A stretch of 64,000 nt of DNA. Origin: Gnomoniopsis sp. IMI 355080. Lineage: Eukaryota; Ascomycota; Sordariomycetes; Diaporthales; Gnomoniaceae. The translations under genes were made by a program, and so were the position numbers. Below, in pieces: positions 21,662 through 33,637 of the stretch (its first letter is position 1; each line of letters starts with the position of its first letter). The stretch is from NCBI GenBank assembly GCA_027946555.1, contig JAPEVC010000018.1, positions 177,113-241,112 on the forward strand, given 5' to 3'. The notes beneath the pieces are model-generated. The model did not search any database. It had not been told where the DNA came from and saw only the letters and a program-made list of their open reading frames with translations.

Positions 21662-24338
21662 GCTGAGGACCCTGGAGCTTCAACTCACCCACCGTTGATA
21701 GTGAGTTCGATAGACGAAGGCCATCACGAATAACTATGAGGGGAAGGGACGCCTCCGGGGGCCATTATTCGGACGGGGCCGTCTGATCTGAGGTGGGGGC
21801 GTGTGGAGGTGAGGCCCATTGCCTATCTTTCCGGTCCTATCTGTGTTCTACTAGCCAAGGCATGAAACGTTTAGAATCCAAGCATCAACTTGACACTGCG
21901 ATTGGGCACTTGCCTCTCCGACTACTTAGGTGGCGCGGCTCAGCTTAGCACGGTGAAAATTAATGATGGTTAATAATGGTATCTGGCGTATGGTGGCAGG
22001 ACTATTCCGTACGTGTGGTAGTATCTCACTGCTTGCTACGCACAATGACGATCTCACCGCTCCCACTCATCATCACAGTGGCGAACAATCAAGTGGTTGT
22101 TCAGGTCATGAGCCAAACCGAGGTGGTGGTCTGACATTGTCAGGGGTGGCACCTCAGATCCAGTCCAAGATATCATGGCCAATTGACCCCGGCTGGGCGA
22201 ACAAAAAAGACTTTGAAAATTCGACGACATGCAAAATTGAGTTCATTCACGAGGCGTGGCCGAACGGGCAGGCTGGCCGACGGGCATACGGGCTTGCGGA
22301 CATACGGGATGTGACTGTGGACGTGACCGCCTCGGAGGCCTGCCGAAGAGCCTCACCCGGCAAATCTGGCTGATGACTCCACTCTTGACGAGGCCAGCAG
22401 GCCAGCCGGCCAGCCAGCACGGCGACCGCGCGGCTTGATAATTAGGGCTCGTCCGTTCGCCTGGATGTCAACTCATGTCTTGTTCATTGTAACATCGCTC
22501 TCCGTTTTCGGCCTGCACCTGATCGCACCTGATCCCCCGGCGATCAAAGCCGGGGCAGGGGCGCTTATCGGTTGCGATTCGTGAAGATGCGAGGCGTCTG
22601 TTGTCACGGTCCTTTTGAAGTGTCTGCCAAAGCCCTGAACTTATGCAGGTGATCTTGATCTCCAAAGTGAGGCTGGCCAGCTAGACCGGCACCCCAGGCA
22701 TCCCAAAAAACGTGGTGCCTGGGATTATTTCCAAGTTCATGCCGGTGGGTAGTGGGAGAGCGGGACTGTCAAACGGAGCAGCACCCCGGTGTGAATCTCA
22801 GCTTTGATGTCATTGATTGGCCCGGGCCCGCCGCTGCGCCCTACCGCCAGCTGCTGCCGAGACGGCCAGACAGATCTTTCCAGATGAGGTTGTCCTCCAT
22901 GCGTGCACTCGCCCAGTCGCGCAGCTCGGGGCAAGTTGCGGGCCCCCAGTCATGCCCAGGTTCAGGTCGGGGCTGCTACGCGGTTCTACGCTGCGTTAGT
23001 GCCTCGTGTGGCGACGGCTGAAGCTCGTCTAGATTGCTCCTTTGGGACTGGCAGACGACAGATCCGGCCACACCTGAGAGTCTGACGGTGGGTGTCGAGG
23101 CGGCATCTTGTTCAAAGCCAGGCCGTCCATGCCGCCATGATGCAGGCTTACATATCTGCAAGACCATGGCCATGGCTTGCAGCCGCGCATGCACTCTTTG
23201 CCCCGCTAGCGCCAAGTGATCGCGTCTTGGGAGGCCGTGCAATACAAACCCAAATTCACATCACCAATTTCTTGCCTCCCCACATCTAATAGCGACAGTT
23301 CTATTTCTGGCCCGGGAGTGTAGAGGCATCCCTGCAGGCCATGTGGAGAGGCGGCTGATGCATCCCTAGCTCTTCTGGGGTTTACATTCCTTCCTTGGTC
23401 ACCATTACTCCGGCGTCGTGAAGTCCCGACAAATTGCTCCCGCGGCAGCCCCGGCCGAGGGCTCCGATTCGCTCGCAGGGTCTTTGACGACATGTGGAAA
23501 TCTGCTTTTATTTTGTGTGCCTGATGACGGCTGATGATTACTGGGCTGCGATACTTCCCGTCGCCTTGGAATGATGTGCTGCCGCTCTCCACAAGCTTGG
23601 GGTGATCCCCGTCGGGACGGCCATAACCGAGTGCCTGCACAAGTATCACTTTTGCCTGGAGGCGGCGGGATGGTATAGCAGTGGGGGCCTTTTCTCTTGT
23701 TTTTTTCTTGGTCGATTAGTATACTGGAGGTGGTGTTGTTCTCTGGAACTTGTTGTAGGCGCACGTGTATCTTGTACCTGATCTCACTTCGCACCCGGCC
23801 GAGGACCCGAAAGGGAACTTGAGGTAGCCGAGGGTCGAGGTCCCTTCGCGGACAGCGAGACCTCCACAACATGTCTGCACACATGTCGTTGGAGACCTCA
23901 ATATTCCTTCAGATCGCTTCGAGATGGCCTCATGTACTCTTCTCGGTAATTATAAGACAAGCTGTCGTGGCCACCCTCTCTATGGCCCATTCGGTTGCAG
24001 GGTGGATTCTGCATCGACGCCAGCGACCCCAACGTCTTCTCAATAGTTCATCTCCTTCGCGTTCAGCCTTCCTATCAGCGGCCGCTGATCCAAGCCCATA
24101 TCGTTATCGTCACGAGCTCACTATTGATTTTCCCCTTGTGGAGTTCACGGACGATCTTGAGGTCACGGATGTTTTTTATATCCTCCCCTCGCCATTTTGT
24201 TGTTGCTATTCGAGATTACCTTCCACTACTGCAAGCAACTGTAGATCCTTATGTGACCTCGATCGTCTAAAAAGACTTCAGGACCGATTTTCAGTCCAAG
24301 GATTAGCTTCTAGGCTTGCCTTTTGACTTACTATACCA
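21662..24338. other. intergenic, about 2.7 kb, GC-rich in the middle
   Basis: Holds the 3' flank of the proteasome gene, then a GC-rich spacer with local GGCCAGC-type direct repeats near 22390-22420, and a pyrimidine-rich run into the next gene. No gene supported. Confidence 0.4.
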
Positions 24339-25228
24339 ATGGACGGACGTAAGTGGCTTCCAAAATTTTCCTTTAGGAATTCATTCCCCACTCTGTCTTA
24401 ACTTGTCTAAGACGAGGCGCCCCAAGACGTTGAAGCCAAAGACGCGGGAACCACATGGCTTGGATCTTGACAAGACACTAATTCACTGGCCGTCCACTAG
24501 TCAACAATTTTCGCACAGCTCGCGTGGCCGAGGTCCTCGCAGACTTCCAAAGTATCCAATACTACATAGCTTCAGCGCCGGTAGACCCTGCCAACATGGA
24601 CGATTATTACACAGAGGGCTGGTCTACACTCCGTCAGTGCAATCTCGATGGACAGCGCATCTTGAACTGTGGCGCAGACACGAGAGTGCCTGAGACGAGT
24701 GGGGGCCCGGATGAACAAGCCAAGGCGGAGTTGAAGCTGTACGTACTGCCCTGTCGCGAAAGGAAACACAGGAAATGAGGCTAAGAAGTGACATAATGCT
24801 AATGAGTAATACAGGGTTCTTCTTGACGCCTATGGCAGACGCCACGAGGCCCAGAAGATCTACCTCCGACAGGCCGCTTCGCAGCGCTGGGTCGAGTACC
24901 GTGATCAGGTTTTGAACGGAGCACGGCCAAATTCCAAGAACCAGGCACAGCTGAGGTTGTGTGATCAACAACTGCGAGCAGTATGCCCTCCTTTTTTTTC
25001 CTACTTGTCTTGCGCTTGTTTTCCCTCTTGTCTGATTTGCCTTTCAAAGAGGCTCAAGACCTCTGGAATAGAGTTTTGGCTGACGCAACATACCTCCAGG
25101 AGCTTCAGTCCATCACCGACCAAACTATATACTCGGAGTTCCAGATTTCGGACGAAGCAATGGGTCGTTGGACTGCTGAAGACCCCAGCTTGCGCGCCGT
25201 CCAACGCTGGGTGCGGACTCGGCGGTAG
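24339..25228 (+). CDS. Small four-exon gene, unknown function
   Basis: Exons 24339-24348, 24519-24738, 24815-24980 and 25052-25228 sum to 573 nt, giving 190 aa. All introns have good donors (GTAAGT, GTACGT, GTATGC) and AG acceptors, and frame holds across all three joins, which argues for a real gene. The protein starts MDGPRVAEVLADFQSIQYY. It has no signal peptide or membrane span, is rich in Gln, Asp and Arg, and looks alpha-helical (AQDLWNRVLADATYLQELQ), ending WTAEDPSLRAVQRWVRTRR. I recognise no domain. The last acceptor could be AG 25049 instead of 25051, which would change the frame and give a basic low-complexity tail, so the chosen one is more likely. Confidence 0.6.
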
Positions 25229-27176
25229 ATTGTTTGCTTTCGTGTATACTGGGAACGAACGCCGAACACCGATTGCAGTGATCTTAAGCGACAATGATAT
25301 ATATTATATGGGTCCTTGGTCTGAGAATACCAAAACAAAAGCTGAACAACAGCAAGGCAATGCCGCTAGTCTGAAGCAACTCTGTGGGCAATGGGGTCAG
25401 AGCGTGATGGAGTGAAAGAGCCGGGAACATCTGGGTCAAGGCTTTCTTGGTTCAAAGAATCCAAACAAGCATACGTTTGGAAGATTATGAAGGAATAATA
25501 GAAGGTTGGGATGTAGGGCCTGGGTCCGCAGGCGTCGCCCGGGTCTCCATCCACCATCTACGCTTGGGCGCGTTGCCCGCGTTTATATTTAATAGGTCAA
25601 ATACCACGATTTTGGTCCATCATCAGGCAGCGAGAGGCCTGAGCTTTCACCCAATGAGCCCTGATCGACCATCGTAATGTGTATATACCTATAACTGAGA
25701 AGGTTGGTCTGGATGCACAAAATTTTCCAGCCTCGAGAGAACTGGGCTTGTTCATCTGTGGACACGAAAGAAAAAACACCAATTTTCTCCAAACATAGCT
25801 TTCACCACCTACTACTATTGGCTAGATACCCATAGGTACTTCTGGAAGCAATTCACACCCTTCTGATTGAATCGTTCAAGTATTCACTACTCCAACACCT
25901 TTTTCCTGCAGAACGGAATTCTCGGCTTTGGCCTCGGCCTCGGAATCAATGATATTCAGAGCTTCTTCGACCTTTCCAACAATGCAATCACTTCTTGCGT
26001 CTTTCACTGTGCATCAATTCCTTTTTACGCCAGCTGCCCAGCAGTCAAAATCTTCACGACTCACGAGCTCGTGTCACCGTCTTGAAACCCTAACTCGCAT
26101 CACTCGCATAAATGTAAGCCGTTGGTCCGGACTACAGCGGACACGATATCGCGCTTATAGTCTAGAGCGTAGGGCCTGCTCCGTTTCATAAAGCTCAGGC
26201 ATGCTTGGGCTCCTTCAGCTAGTCCTATGGATTGGACTACGTTGGTATGTAACTGCAGATGGCGATGAAGAGCGTTGGCGGACGTCGCTCAGGGCGTCGT
26301 CTTTGTCTTACCAGTCAATCCCATGTTCCATATTAGCAAGGAGCAACGAGTAGGCGACAGATTCTTCCCTTGGGCTCCGGACCGGGGGGCCGTATGTGTC
26401 TCCTTGCTAGACAAGCCACCCAGCATCAGCCTCCATGCAAGCCACCTAATGCGCGATCCGACTGAGAAAGTCCTCGCCTTTTTCGCACCTGGCAGACTCA
26501 TCTGGCACGAGTAAGATGAAGCAAAGGGGGCCTTTTGGTTCTGACCGCTAGGCTGGGATGTAATGTTGGACGAGCATTCTGACTACCCAAAATAGATACA
26601 TGTCTCTGTTCTATGGTTACGCCAGTCCTGTGTTCAAAGTACCCTTAGGACTCAAGATCTAAAGGACTCTTCATACGACGTGGCAAACTCTCACTCTACC
26701 ACAATGCTGGCTGATAAGTCATGCTCTAGACTTCAGTCAATGCCAGTGAGCTTGGTATGCTCCCTTCTCTGAAATGGCATAAGAACAGTAATCCAGAAAG
26801 ATGGACACTAGTGCATGTAGCGACTCAGATAGAGTTATAGCCCGAGCAGCCGGCGCATTCATATAAAATTGCACATCAAGTGCCAAGATCCCTACTAAAG
26901 TAATTGCTTTGAGTAGGGCGACGGCGACCGTCAAGAAGCTTCTTACCTCAACTAACGAGTCAAGGCTCATTTAAAGTCAAGAGTGCCAGCCTGCTGGAAT
27001 CTCAACAGCACCTAAATTTAAGTTTGACCTTCCAGCTCTGGGCTGACTTTCTATAGGCTTGACAGTAGGAAGCGAAATGACTATTCTCCATAAACTCAAA
27101 AGAATACCCATAACAAGTCTTTCTAGCAGCATTGTCGATCTAGCCTGACACAGTAGCTCACCGACAGAGATTCAAT
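25229..27176. other. intergenic, AT-richer
   Basis: Short frames at 26275-26514 (+) and 26737-26970 (-) lack convincing support. There may be relics here, but I cannot name one. Confidence 0.35.
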
Positions 27177-27184
27177 TATAAAAG
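27177..27184 (+). promoter_or_regulatory. TATA box of the small secreted protein gene
   Basis: TATAAAAG, 96 nt before the ATG at 27280, with no ATG between. The spacing suits a short leader and a strongly switched gene. Confidence 0.6.
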
Positions 27185-27279
27185 GTAGGTAATTGCCCTT
27201 CAAAAGCCCAGGTGAATGATCATTCTCGACAATCTGAAGATATATCACACCTCAGAAATCTTCACTTTACCACAGCGAA

Positions 27280-27498
27280 ATGCAATTTCTCACCACTCTC
27301 CTTCTCTTGGCCACGGCCGCCACCGGTGTCATGTCACAAAATGCAGGTGACCGACCGCTTGGAAACTTAAATTGCAACGCCGCTGTGCTTTTGGGCACAA
27401 AGAACGAGTGTGAGGCCGTCAAGCCTACTGGATACACTTCATGCAAAGTCTACGTCAAGAATGACCGAATTTTCTGGATGCCGTGCAAGCCGCGGTAG
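27280..27498 (+). CDS. Small secreted four-cysteine protein, effector-like
   Basis: Intronless, 72 aa. Residues 1-19 are a clear signal peptide (MQFLTTLLLLATAATGVMS). The mature part of about 53 residues carries four Cys (NLNC, NEC, TSC, MPC), enough for two disulfides, and ends basic (CKPR). A TATA box lies 96 nt upstream and surrounding DNA is gene-poor. I recognise no family. Size, signal peptide and cysteine content are those of fungal apoplastic effectors or antimicrobial peptides, but this is shape only; nothing shows its target. The frame is short, yet signal peptide plus even cysteine count make chance unlikely. Confidence 0.65.
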   Translation: MQFLTTLLLLATAATGVMSQNAGDRPLGNLNCNAAVLLGTKNECEAVKPTGYTSCKVYVKNDRIFWMPCKPR

Positions 27499-28052
27499 GA
27501 AGTCCAAGGTGGAGCGACGATTTGAGGTGGAAACAAAGACAGCACAAAGTATGCGCTTGCAATACTTGGAAAGTGCATCAATTTGGATACCAATCTGTAC
27601 CTAGAGATATGAATGAAGGCAATACACGGTGAGAGACACCACCAGCGGGCGCCGTGCAAATTCGAATTCACCACCATGATATCTATGTACTTGAATCAGG
27701 AGGAACCAATCAAATATCTCGACATAAGTAGGGTTAAATGCTGCAGGGCAGACCTTTAGGGCATCCGTTCGAAGACCTCGGCTGCTAGACTCACGAGTCA
27801 CGATATAATCATCCCCGAATTCTACCGGGAGGGGGCTCGGTGTGCTTAGCCACGACACAAGTAACAGAGTCGGATGCTGATCATCTTTCTTGCATGTGTC
27901 ATATGGAGTAACAGTATGCTAAGGATAACTCAGCGTAGGAAGAAGGACATGAGACTGACAGGCTATGCGATACCTCGTTTACTTTCAAATTGCAATGAGC
28001 CTTCTGTCAATGTCCGAGGCCTCTACATACCTGAGCTGAGGAGGTACCTGAT
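27499..28052. other. intergenic: converging 3' ends
   Basis: 3' flanks of the small secreted protein gene (+) and the amidase gene (-). No gene seen. Confidence 0.45.
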
Positions 28053-30490
28053 TTAAAGCTCATCTACTGAGTTATCAACAACAGCAGCAGCATCCTGCGA
28101 ATGTCTATAGCCAGTATACCCATCATGGCCATTGTCTTTCTGAACTTCCAACTTGCGGCTGTTGCCGCCCAAAGGAAACGTATATCGACCGGTGTCAACG
28201 TTCGTCTGCCAATTTGCAGAATTCAGAGCCTCCTCTACCAATCGTACGAGAGCCAAGTCACTGCCTATGTCGCCCAGTTATTAGTGTCTATGTTCTTCGT
28301 CAGGGAGATCATTTTACCCACCTCGGGTTCCCATGACTGAGACACATATTGGCTTGTATTCGGTCCTTCCACTGATAAGAGACTGATAGGGGAGTTGAGC
28401 GACTGAGGCAAAGCATTAGTTATCCGTTCGAAGTCGACTTTGTTCAATGCAGTCCAACCTACCTGGAACAACGAGATGTGGTGTTCCAAGGATCGAAGAC
28501 AGTAATGTGGGATTGATACCCTTCAACGGCGAAGGTTCACTGAGACAGGTCAGAACTTGCACTGCAAAGTTTCGTTTTTATGCAACGCCATGCGAAGAAG
28601 GACTGTACATACTCGCGAGGGCCATTCCGATATCTTGGCTCCGCGTCTCCATAAGGCAGCATCAGAATCGTCTCTTGGTTACTGTTCTCGCCCGCGGAGA
28701 TAACGTTTTGATCGAACCACCTCTTGAAAATGGCAATCTGCTCAAGGTATTCGTCGCGATCATTCTCCGTGACATTCGCCCCAATTTCCCTGTCACTTCA
28801 CGTCAACAAGGGAAGGGTACTAGTATTCTCTGGAGAGGGTCAAACTTACCACTTGAGGCGAGAAGCCGCCTCAAAAAAAGGTTCTCGCCCAAAATTCTCG
28901 CGATAACTTGATCGGAATGTCTTTCTTTCTTGGTAAAAGTCATAGCTGAGAGACCAAAAAGGTGCCTATGGATCGTCAATAAAGCCATCCTGAACTTCAG
29001 CTTCGAGAGGACGACAGGTGAGAGCTCACTTTCTCCATGTAGTCTTGCAAAGGCAGGTTCACCGCGTTGGACTCGAAAGGGGACTTCTCCATCCATAACT
29101 GAGCTAGGTTGATCTCCATTCGCTTGACGCCTAGAGACGCTTCCAACTTCTCTATGAAGCTTTCGAAGAATTCCTGGTGCTTCGGGTTGGGAATGGGGAA
29201 GAAATCCGTCGGATACAGGATCCGGGTGGCCAAAGGCTTGTTCGCGTCAGATTGGATAATTTGGAGGCTATGGTCGGCCATGAATATGAGATCGTGCAGA
29301 CTGCGCCCTAAAATCCCAACGGTATCGTATCTCCTGAATCCCAATTGTCAAATTCTGTGAATCAAGCGGGTGATAGCAAAAGATGTGAAGGACTCACGGG
29401 GAATTTACTTCGATACCTTCCAAGGACGTGGAGCCAAACGTCGGCCGCAGTGCGTGAAGTCCATGATAGGTCGCCGGCTCTCTGACGCCGCCTTGAGCTA
29501 AATAGGAAGACATTTAGTACTTTTTTTTCTTCTCAAAGATGTGCAAGCCACAGGATCTTACAATCTCCCCCGAAAGCATAATCGAGCCACGGGTAGCCCG
29601 CGAGGGATGCTGCAGCCCCTGTTGAGCTGCCCGAAGGTTCTTGGTACTGATCACCGCGGGGATTGGACGGGGACTGGAAGTCAACCCACTCGTTGCCGGC
29701 TAAAAGCTGTGTGGATTTGGTCTTGCCGACAATGATGGCACCTTGGTCAAGTAAGTGCTTCACGAACGGGCCGTTGGCGGTGGCCGCAGGGTACAGGCTT
29801 GCCCAGGCTCGGCTAGACAAAGTCGTCCTCACACCCTCAATGTCGAAATTGTCTTTGAGAGATATTCGAGCACCCGCCAGGGGCTTTTTCTGTGTGGGTC
29901 GATGGTAGTGACGACTTGGAACTGGTATGGTCTTGGACAGACTGTTGGATGACTGTGATGCTACAGCTTGGAAACTGCTTTAGGAGTCAAGACTATTCCA
30001 TTTGCTCGGATCAAAAGGGCCCCTACCTTTGCGGGTTGAAAGGGTCATCCGGTATCAGGCCAAATGTGAATGCCTCCAGCTCATCTGGATAGAGTCTCCA
30101 TGCTTGGTGCAAGTTCGGTCCACTCAGAAAGTAGGGGCCAGAGGGCAGCCGGATCTCTCCTTGAGAGGTAACGGCCTCAGATATCATGTGGTACACAGCA
30201 GAAAAGCGGCTCAGATCGGGACGATGTGCGTTGCCCACCATGATCTCAGTGTCTGACTCGGAGGATGAGGGGTTGACGACGAGGATGCCTGTGAACTCAT
30301 CCTCACAGACATCGTCATTGTCGACATAATATTGTAGAATCCTACCAAGCTGCTCAGGACCCGATTCTAATTCTTGCTCGCTTAGGACAAGCACAGGAAT
30401 GATCTGGTCCGCCCTCACATTTTCTTGGACACTGCCCTGAATGTCTGTCAGCTGTGGTTTGATTCGAAGGGGAAGACTGGTTGCAGTCAT
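28053..30490 (-). CDS. Amidase-signature protein (Arp1/scytalone-dehydratase-like amidase group)
   Basis: Nine exons: 30490-30027, 29977-29562, 29497-29398, 29333-29030, 28965-28850, 28789-28613, 28539-28463, 28402-28322 and 28264-28053, sum 1947 nt, 648 aa. Residues ~1-155 form a family-specific N-terminal region. The amidase domain then shows the catalytic Lys in ARISLKDNFDIEG (about residue 196), the Ser-rich loop SGSSTGAAASLAGYPWLDY with the cis-Ser, and REPATYHGLHALRPTFGS. The C-terminus is SDLALVRLVEEALNSANW. The classic nucleophile motif (Gly-Gly-Ser-Ile-Arg) reads SQGGVR or CGGVR depending on the acceptor at 29497 or 29492, so the usual Ser is absent. Fungal relatives are often called glutamyl-tRNA amidotransferase A by homology; the substrate is unknown. 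Confidence 0.82.
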
Positions 30491-31686
30491 ACCAGAATTT
30501 GAGGATGCACCAGATAATCGATGCCAGCAACAACGCAAGTAATGAGGTGCTTCAATGCCATGGCTGAAGCTGGCCCAGTTGAATTATTGTGTGGTGCGTG
30601 TCGACGGTACCTACTCGGGCAGCTCCGGGCTACTGTGTCGAGGTTCCTAGTGTCCCAGGGTACCCATGACTGTCAGAAACTGGTACCTAAATTACCTAAA
30701 TACGCCTCGAACTAACTTTGTTTGGCAAGTTCGGGCCCCGTAGGCTCTGTCCAAATCCACGTAGCGCTGTAACTTTGATAACTCATCCATCAACTTCAGC
30801 AGCTGAGAGTACGGAGCTCGTCTTGACTCTTGAATACCACGGTTTTCGAAGTGGTCAGCCCAAAAAGTCGAGCCCTCGAAGTTCTGCGTGTCTGCGCAGC
30901 ATTTACTAATTTTATCCTCCCAATCTCACACACGTATCTATTGGCTGGGCTTCAGGTACTTTTGCACACGACATCTAGCACGAAGCCCCAAGGGGTCGTC
31001 GTGCAGATATCAGGCATGCCCAAAATTGCAATATTGGTGTCCAGCTACACCAATAAGCGTCGATATCAGAATTCGATTTTCCAACACACTCAGAGGAGAT
31101 CGTAATGCCGGAACTAAAGGTGTTGATAGACGCTCGAGATAGTTGAGCATTCAGAGCAACAATTGCTACTTCCCAGTAGACTTCACCACGATGCCCGCTG
31201 TGCTCTACGGATTTGTAAATTCCCACTAGGTACCCAAGTACAAGCAGCAATAACAAGGGAACATGTATAATACCTAGGGCTAACGTATCGCATGTCAACC
31301 CGTTCTTTTGCTAAAAGCTGGTACAGAGTACAGATGTGCTATTTCTGATCACATGCGCACTGTCGAGCTAGGGTAGGTCTGCTCTGCTAATAGCGCACGT
31401 TTGCACAGACGTGTCATATGATACTGGTGGTAGTACTGGCAGTAGACTTGACTTGGAAGAGGGCGGTCCGACACAATAAGCAGCTGATAATCAGTCGAGC
31501 TAAATCATTGAGCCCGTCAAAATGACGCCGCCTTCCATGGTATCCCGGCGCCGCGTGGATAGATGTCTTCAAAAGCATGTGAGCCCCCAGACTATCCTGT
31601 CTCAAGTTCAGAGCGATTATCCTTAATTCCTTCATCATCAAGATCGTTTAGTATCCGCGAGCTGTCTCAGCTAAGGTCTTTGAAAT
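30491..31686. other. intergenic: amidase promoter side and spacer
   Basis: An ATG at 30562 upstream of the amidase opens a 25-residue frame and could be an upstream reading frame. Otherwise nothing supported. Confidence 0.35.
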
Positions 31687-32070
31687 ATGGTATCCAAATC
31701 CCCATCCCACAACGACGATCCGTTCGTCGATGCAAACGCGATCGACCTCGAGCCGGGAAAGGGCTTCGACGTCACATCCAACAGCCTAGAACCCACCTAC
31801 CCAGATCCTCAAACACTCGAAAATCCCACAGAAACTCAGCAGGATAGCAGTGGATCCAGCGCAGGTCCCACACAGCGTCAGGGCACCGAGAATTCTTCAA
31901 GGCCGACTAATGGTTCCCTGTGGCCTCTCAACAAACTACCAAAGAGTTTATTGGATTGGTCCTGGAAGCTGATTACGTTATTTATCATATTGGCGGGGAT
32001 TTTCGCGGCGATCTCAGTGGTCTACTTGATTGTCCGCATCATATATTACAAGATCTACACCAGTCGATAG
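31687..32070 (+). CDS. Small hypothetical C-terminally anchored membrane protein
   Basis: Intronless, 127 aa. Residues 1-75 are polar, Ser/Pro/Gln-rich and probably disordered. Residues ~95-119 (LITLFIILAGIFAAISVVYL onward) form one membrane helix, followed by a short tail with Lys and Arg (KIYTSR). No signal peptide, so a tail-anchor topology with the N-terminus in the cytosol is likely. I recognise no family. The Trp-rich lead-in (WPLNK, LDWSWK) is like many small fungal single-span proteins. No transcript signals beyond the ATG context help confirm it. Confidence 0.5.
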   Translation: MVSKSPSHNDDPFVDANAIDLEPGKGFDVTSNSLEPTYPDPQTLENPTETQQDSSGSSAGPTQRQGTENSSRPTNGSLWPLNKLPKSLLDWSWKLITLFIILAGIFAAISVVYLIVRIIYYKIYTSR

Positions 32071-33637
32071 TGGTGTTGAAGAACAAGGGCTGAGAGGCAG
32101 ATATGACAAGTCCTCTATTATAAGTAGAAAAAACCTAATTTATTTCTCGAGCAACAGAGTTAGGCATTTTTTTCTGTTGCCTTGGCATATTGAAGTATCT
32201 TATGGCACCTTGCAACACCTAGTTTTCTTGGATCTAAGTATAGCTACGTGGAGCCATTGCATCTACAGACTGAAGTCATGGGCACAACGGGACATGTTGC
32301 AACAGCATTCAGACGTGGGAAGCTAGTGAATCAATCTTCACACTCAACTGCAAAGCCACTCAAGGACTCTAGGAGTCTTTGCATACTGTGTACTGAGCCA
32401 AGTTCTCGTGAGCCTCAATCACTAACTTAAAAGTTTCAGCCCAGAGCTCACACATATTAGCATGGACTTTCTAAGCTGAATAGTGATGTTAACACTTCAG
32501 GTCGGAAGTATGATACCAGGGCTGCAAACCCGAAAGCCCAATATTGATTTTACAAGTTTTCTGCTTTCATAGTGGAGACACAACCCTTTTTGGCGAGGAC
32601 CCAACTCAGTGTAGGTGGGAATACAGCACTTTTATAGCCCATCTAGCTGTTGAATGAATCTGTTGGGTCAGGTGAGCAACTCCGGATTCATAAGCAAGTC
32701 TTTCAGGTCCCTTTCAAACTTGGAGGTTCAATACATAAATTATCAAAGCAGCTTGCCAAATGAGATTACCAATGCGTGACGCGTTGAGACATGTCAAGCA
32801 ATCCTTCGATTCCTGTCACCATGCCACCATTAAATACACACGTTGGGTTTCTCAAGCGAGAAGTCAAAAAGGGGAAAGAAGAAAGCCACTACTGGAAAAT
32901 GAACAAAGAACAAGATTTCATGGTTTCATTTGGTTTATGGATGATGAGGAAAAGTTACAAAACAATGACTTTGACTGCAACACGGGCTGGTTCGAACCCC
33001 AGCGAAAGACACCCCAGTGAAAGATCATGTGTTGGACGAGCTCCAGGTCTGTTCGCAAGTCTGTCGCCTTCCGATTGAGCCATATTCCTCGAAGGATGCA
33101 AGAATCTGCAGGTTTCTGACGCATAAACACAGGTTTCAGGCTTTCCCACTGGGTAGGAATTCCTGACATACAACGATGCAAACCTACCTATGTACTACTC
33201 TGAGTATCTACTCTGCTTTGCCGTCCAGGTTAAGGCTTTGGACTTGAGGTATTCTTAGCAGTGGGCAGGTATGCTAAGCCACACGGTTTGTGCCCTCCTG
33301 GGGTAGACGGCCGTCAAAGATATACTCCGGGTGTTCAACGTCGATCTGCGCGCGGCATCTTGCGGGTGGGAAGAAATGACAAGTCTCTCTTTCGGGAGCT
33401 TGACCATCGGCATACCGACTTCATGTTCCGAACATCACCACAGCAGCGACTCACGGCTGGAAACTGATATATTCCGCGTAATATTTTATGTGCCTGGTGC
33501 AAAGGTGACAACTTCCCCGTTGTATAGAATGACGTGCGGACGGTCTATGCCTACATCTAACGCGCTATGCTTCTACTCTTTATGCAACAGAGCGCATTTA
33601 GATGTAATACGGTAATTTACAAGTATAGCAGAGAGTT
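32071..33637. other. intergenic; contains a Pol III-like box A/box B pair
   Basis: No protein gene supported. On the minus strand a tRNA-like A box (33082-33071) and B box (32998-32989) occur in order, about 84 nt apart; see the separate entry. Confidence 0.4.
32977..33089 (-). other. tRNA-like relic or Pol III promoter
   Basis: Minus strand: TGGCTCAATCGG (box A, one mismatch to the usual consensus) followed by AAGGCG as in Leu/Ser tRNAs, and GGTTCGAACC (box B) 84 nt on, then a TTTT run near 32962. Acceptor and T stems do not pair properly, so it is not an intact tRNA. It may be a decayed class II tRNA, a SINE head, or chance. Confidence 0.25.

Noticed and set aside
26275..26970. Two short frames, one on each strand (80 and 77 residues)
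   Set aside because: The minus one has a hydrophobic helix, but neither has good start context, splice partners or family likeness.
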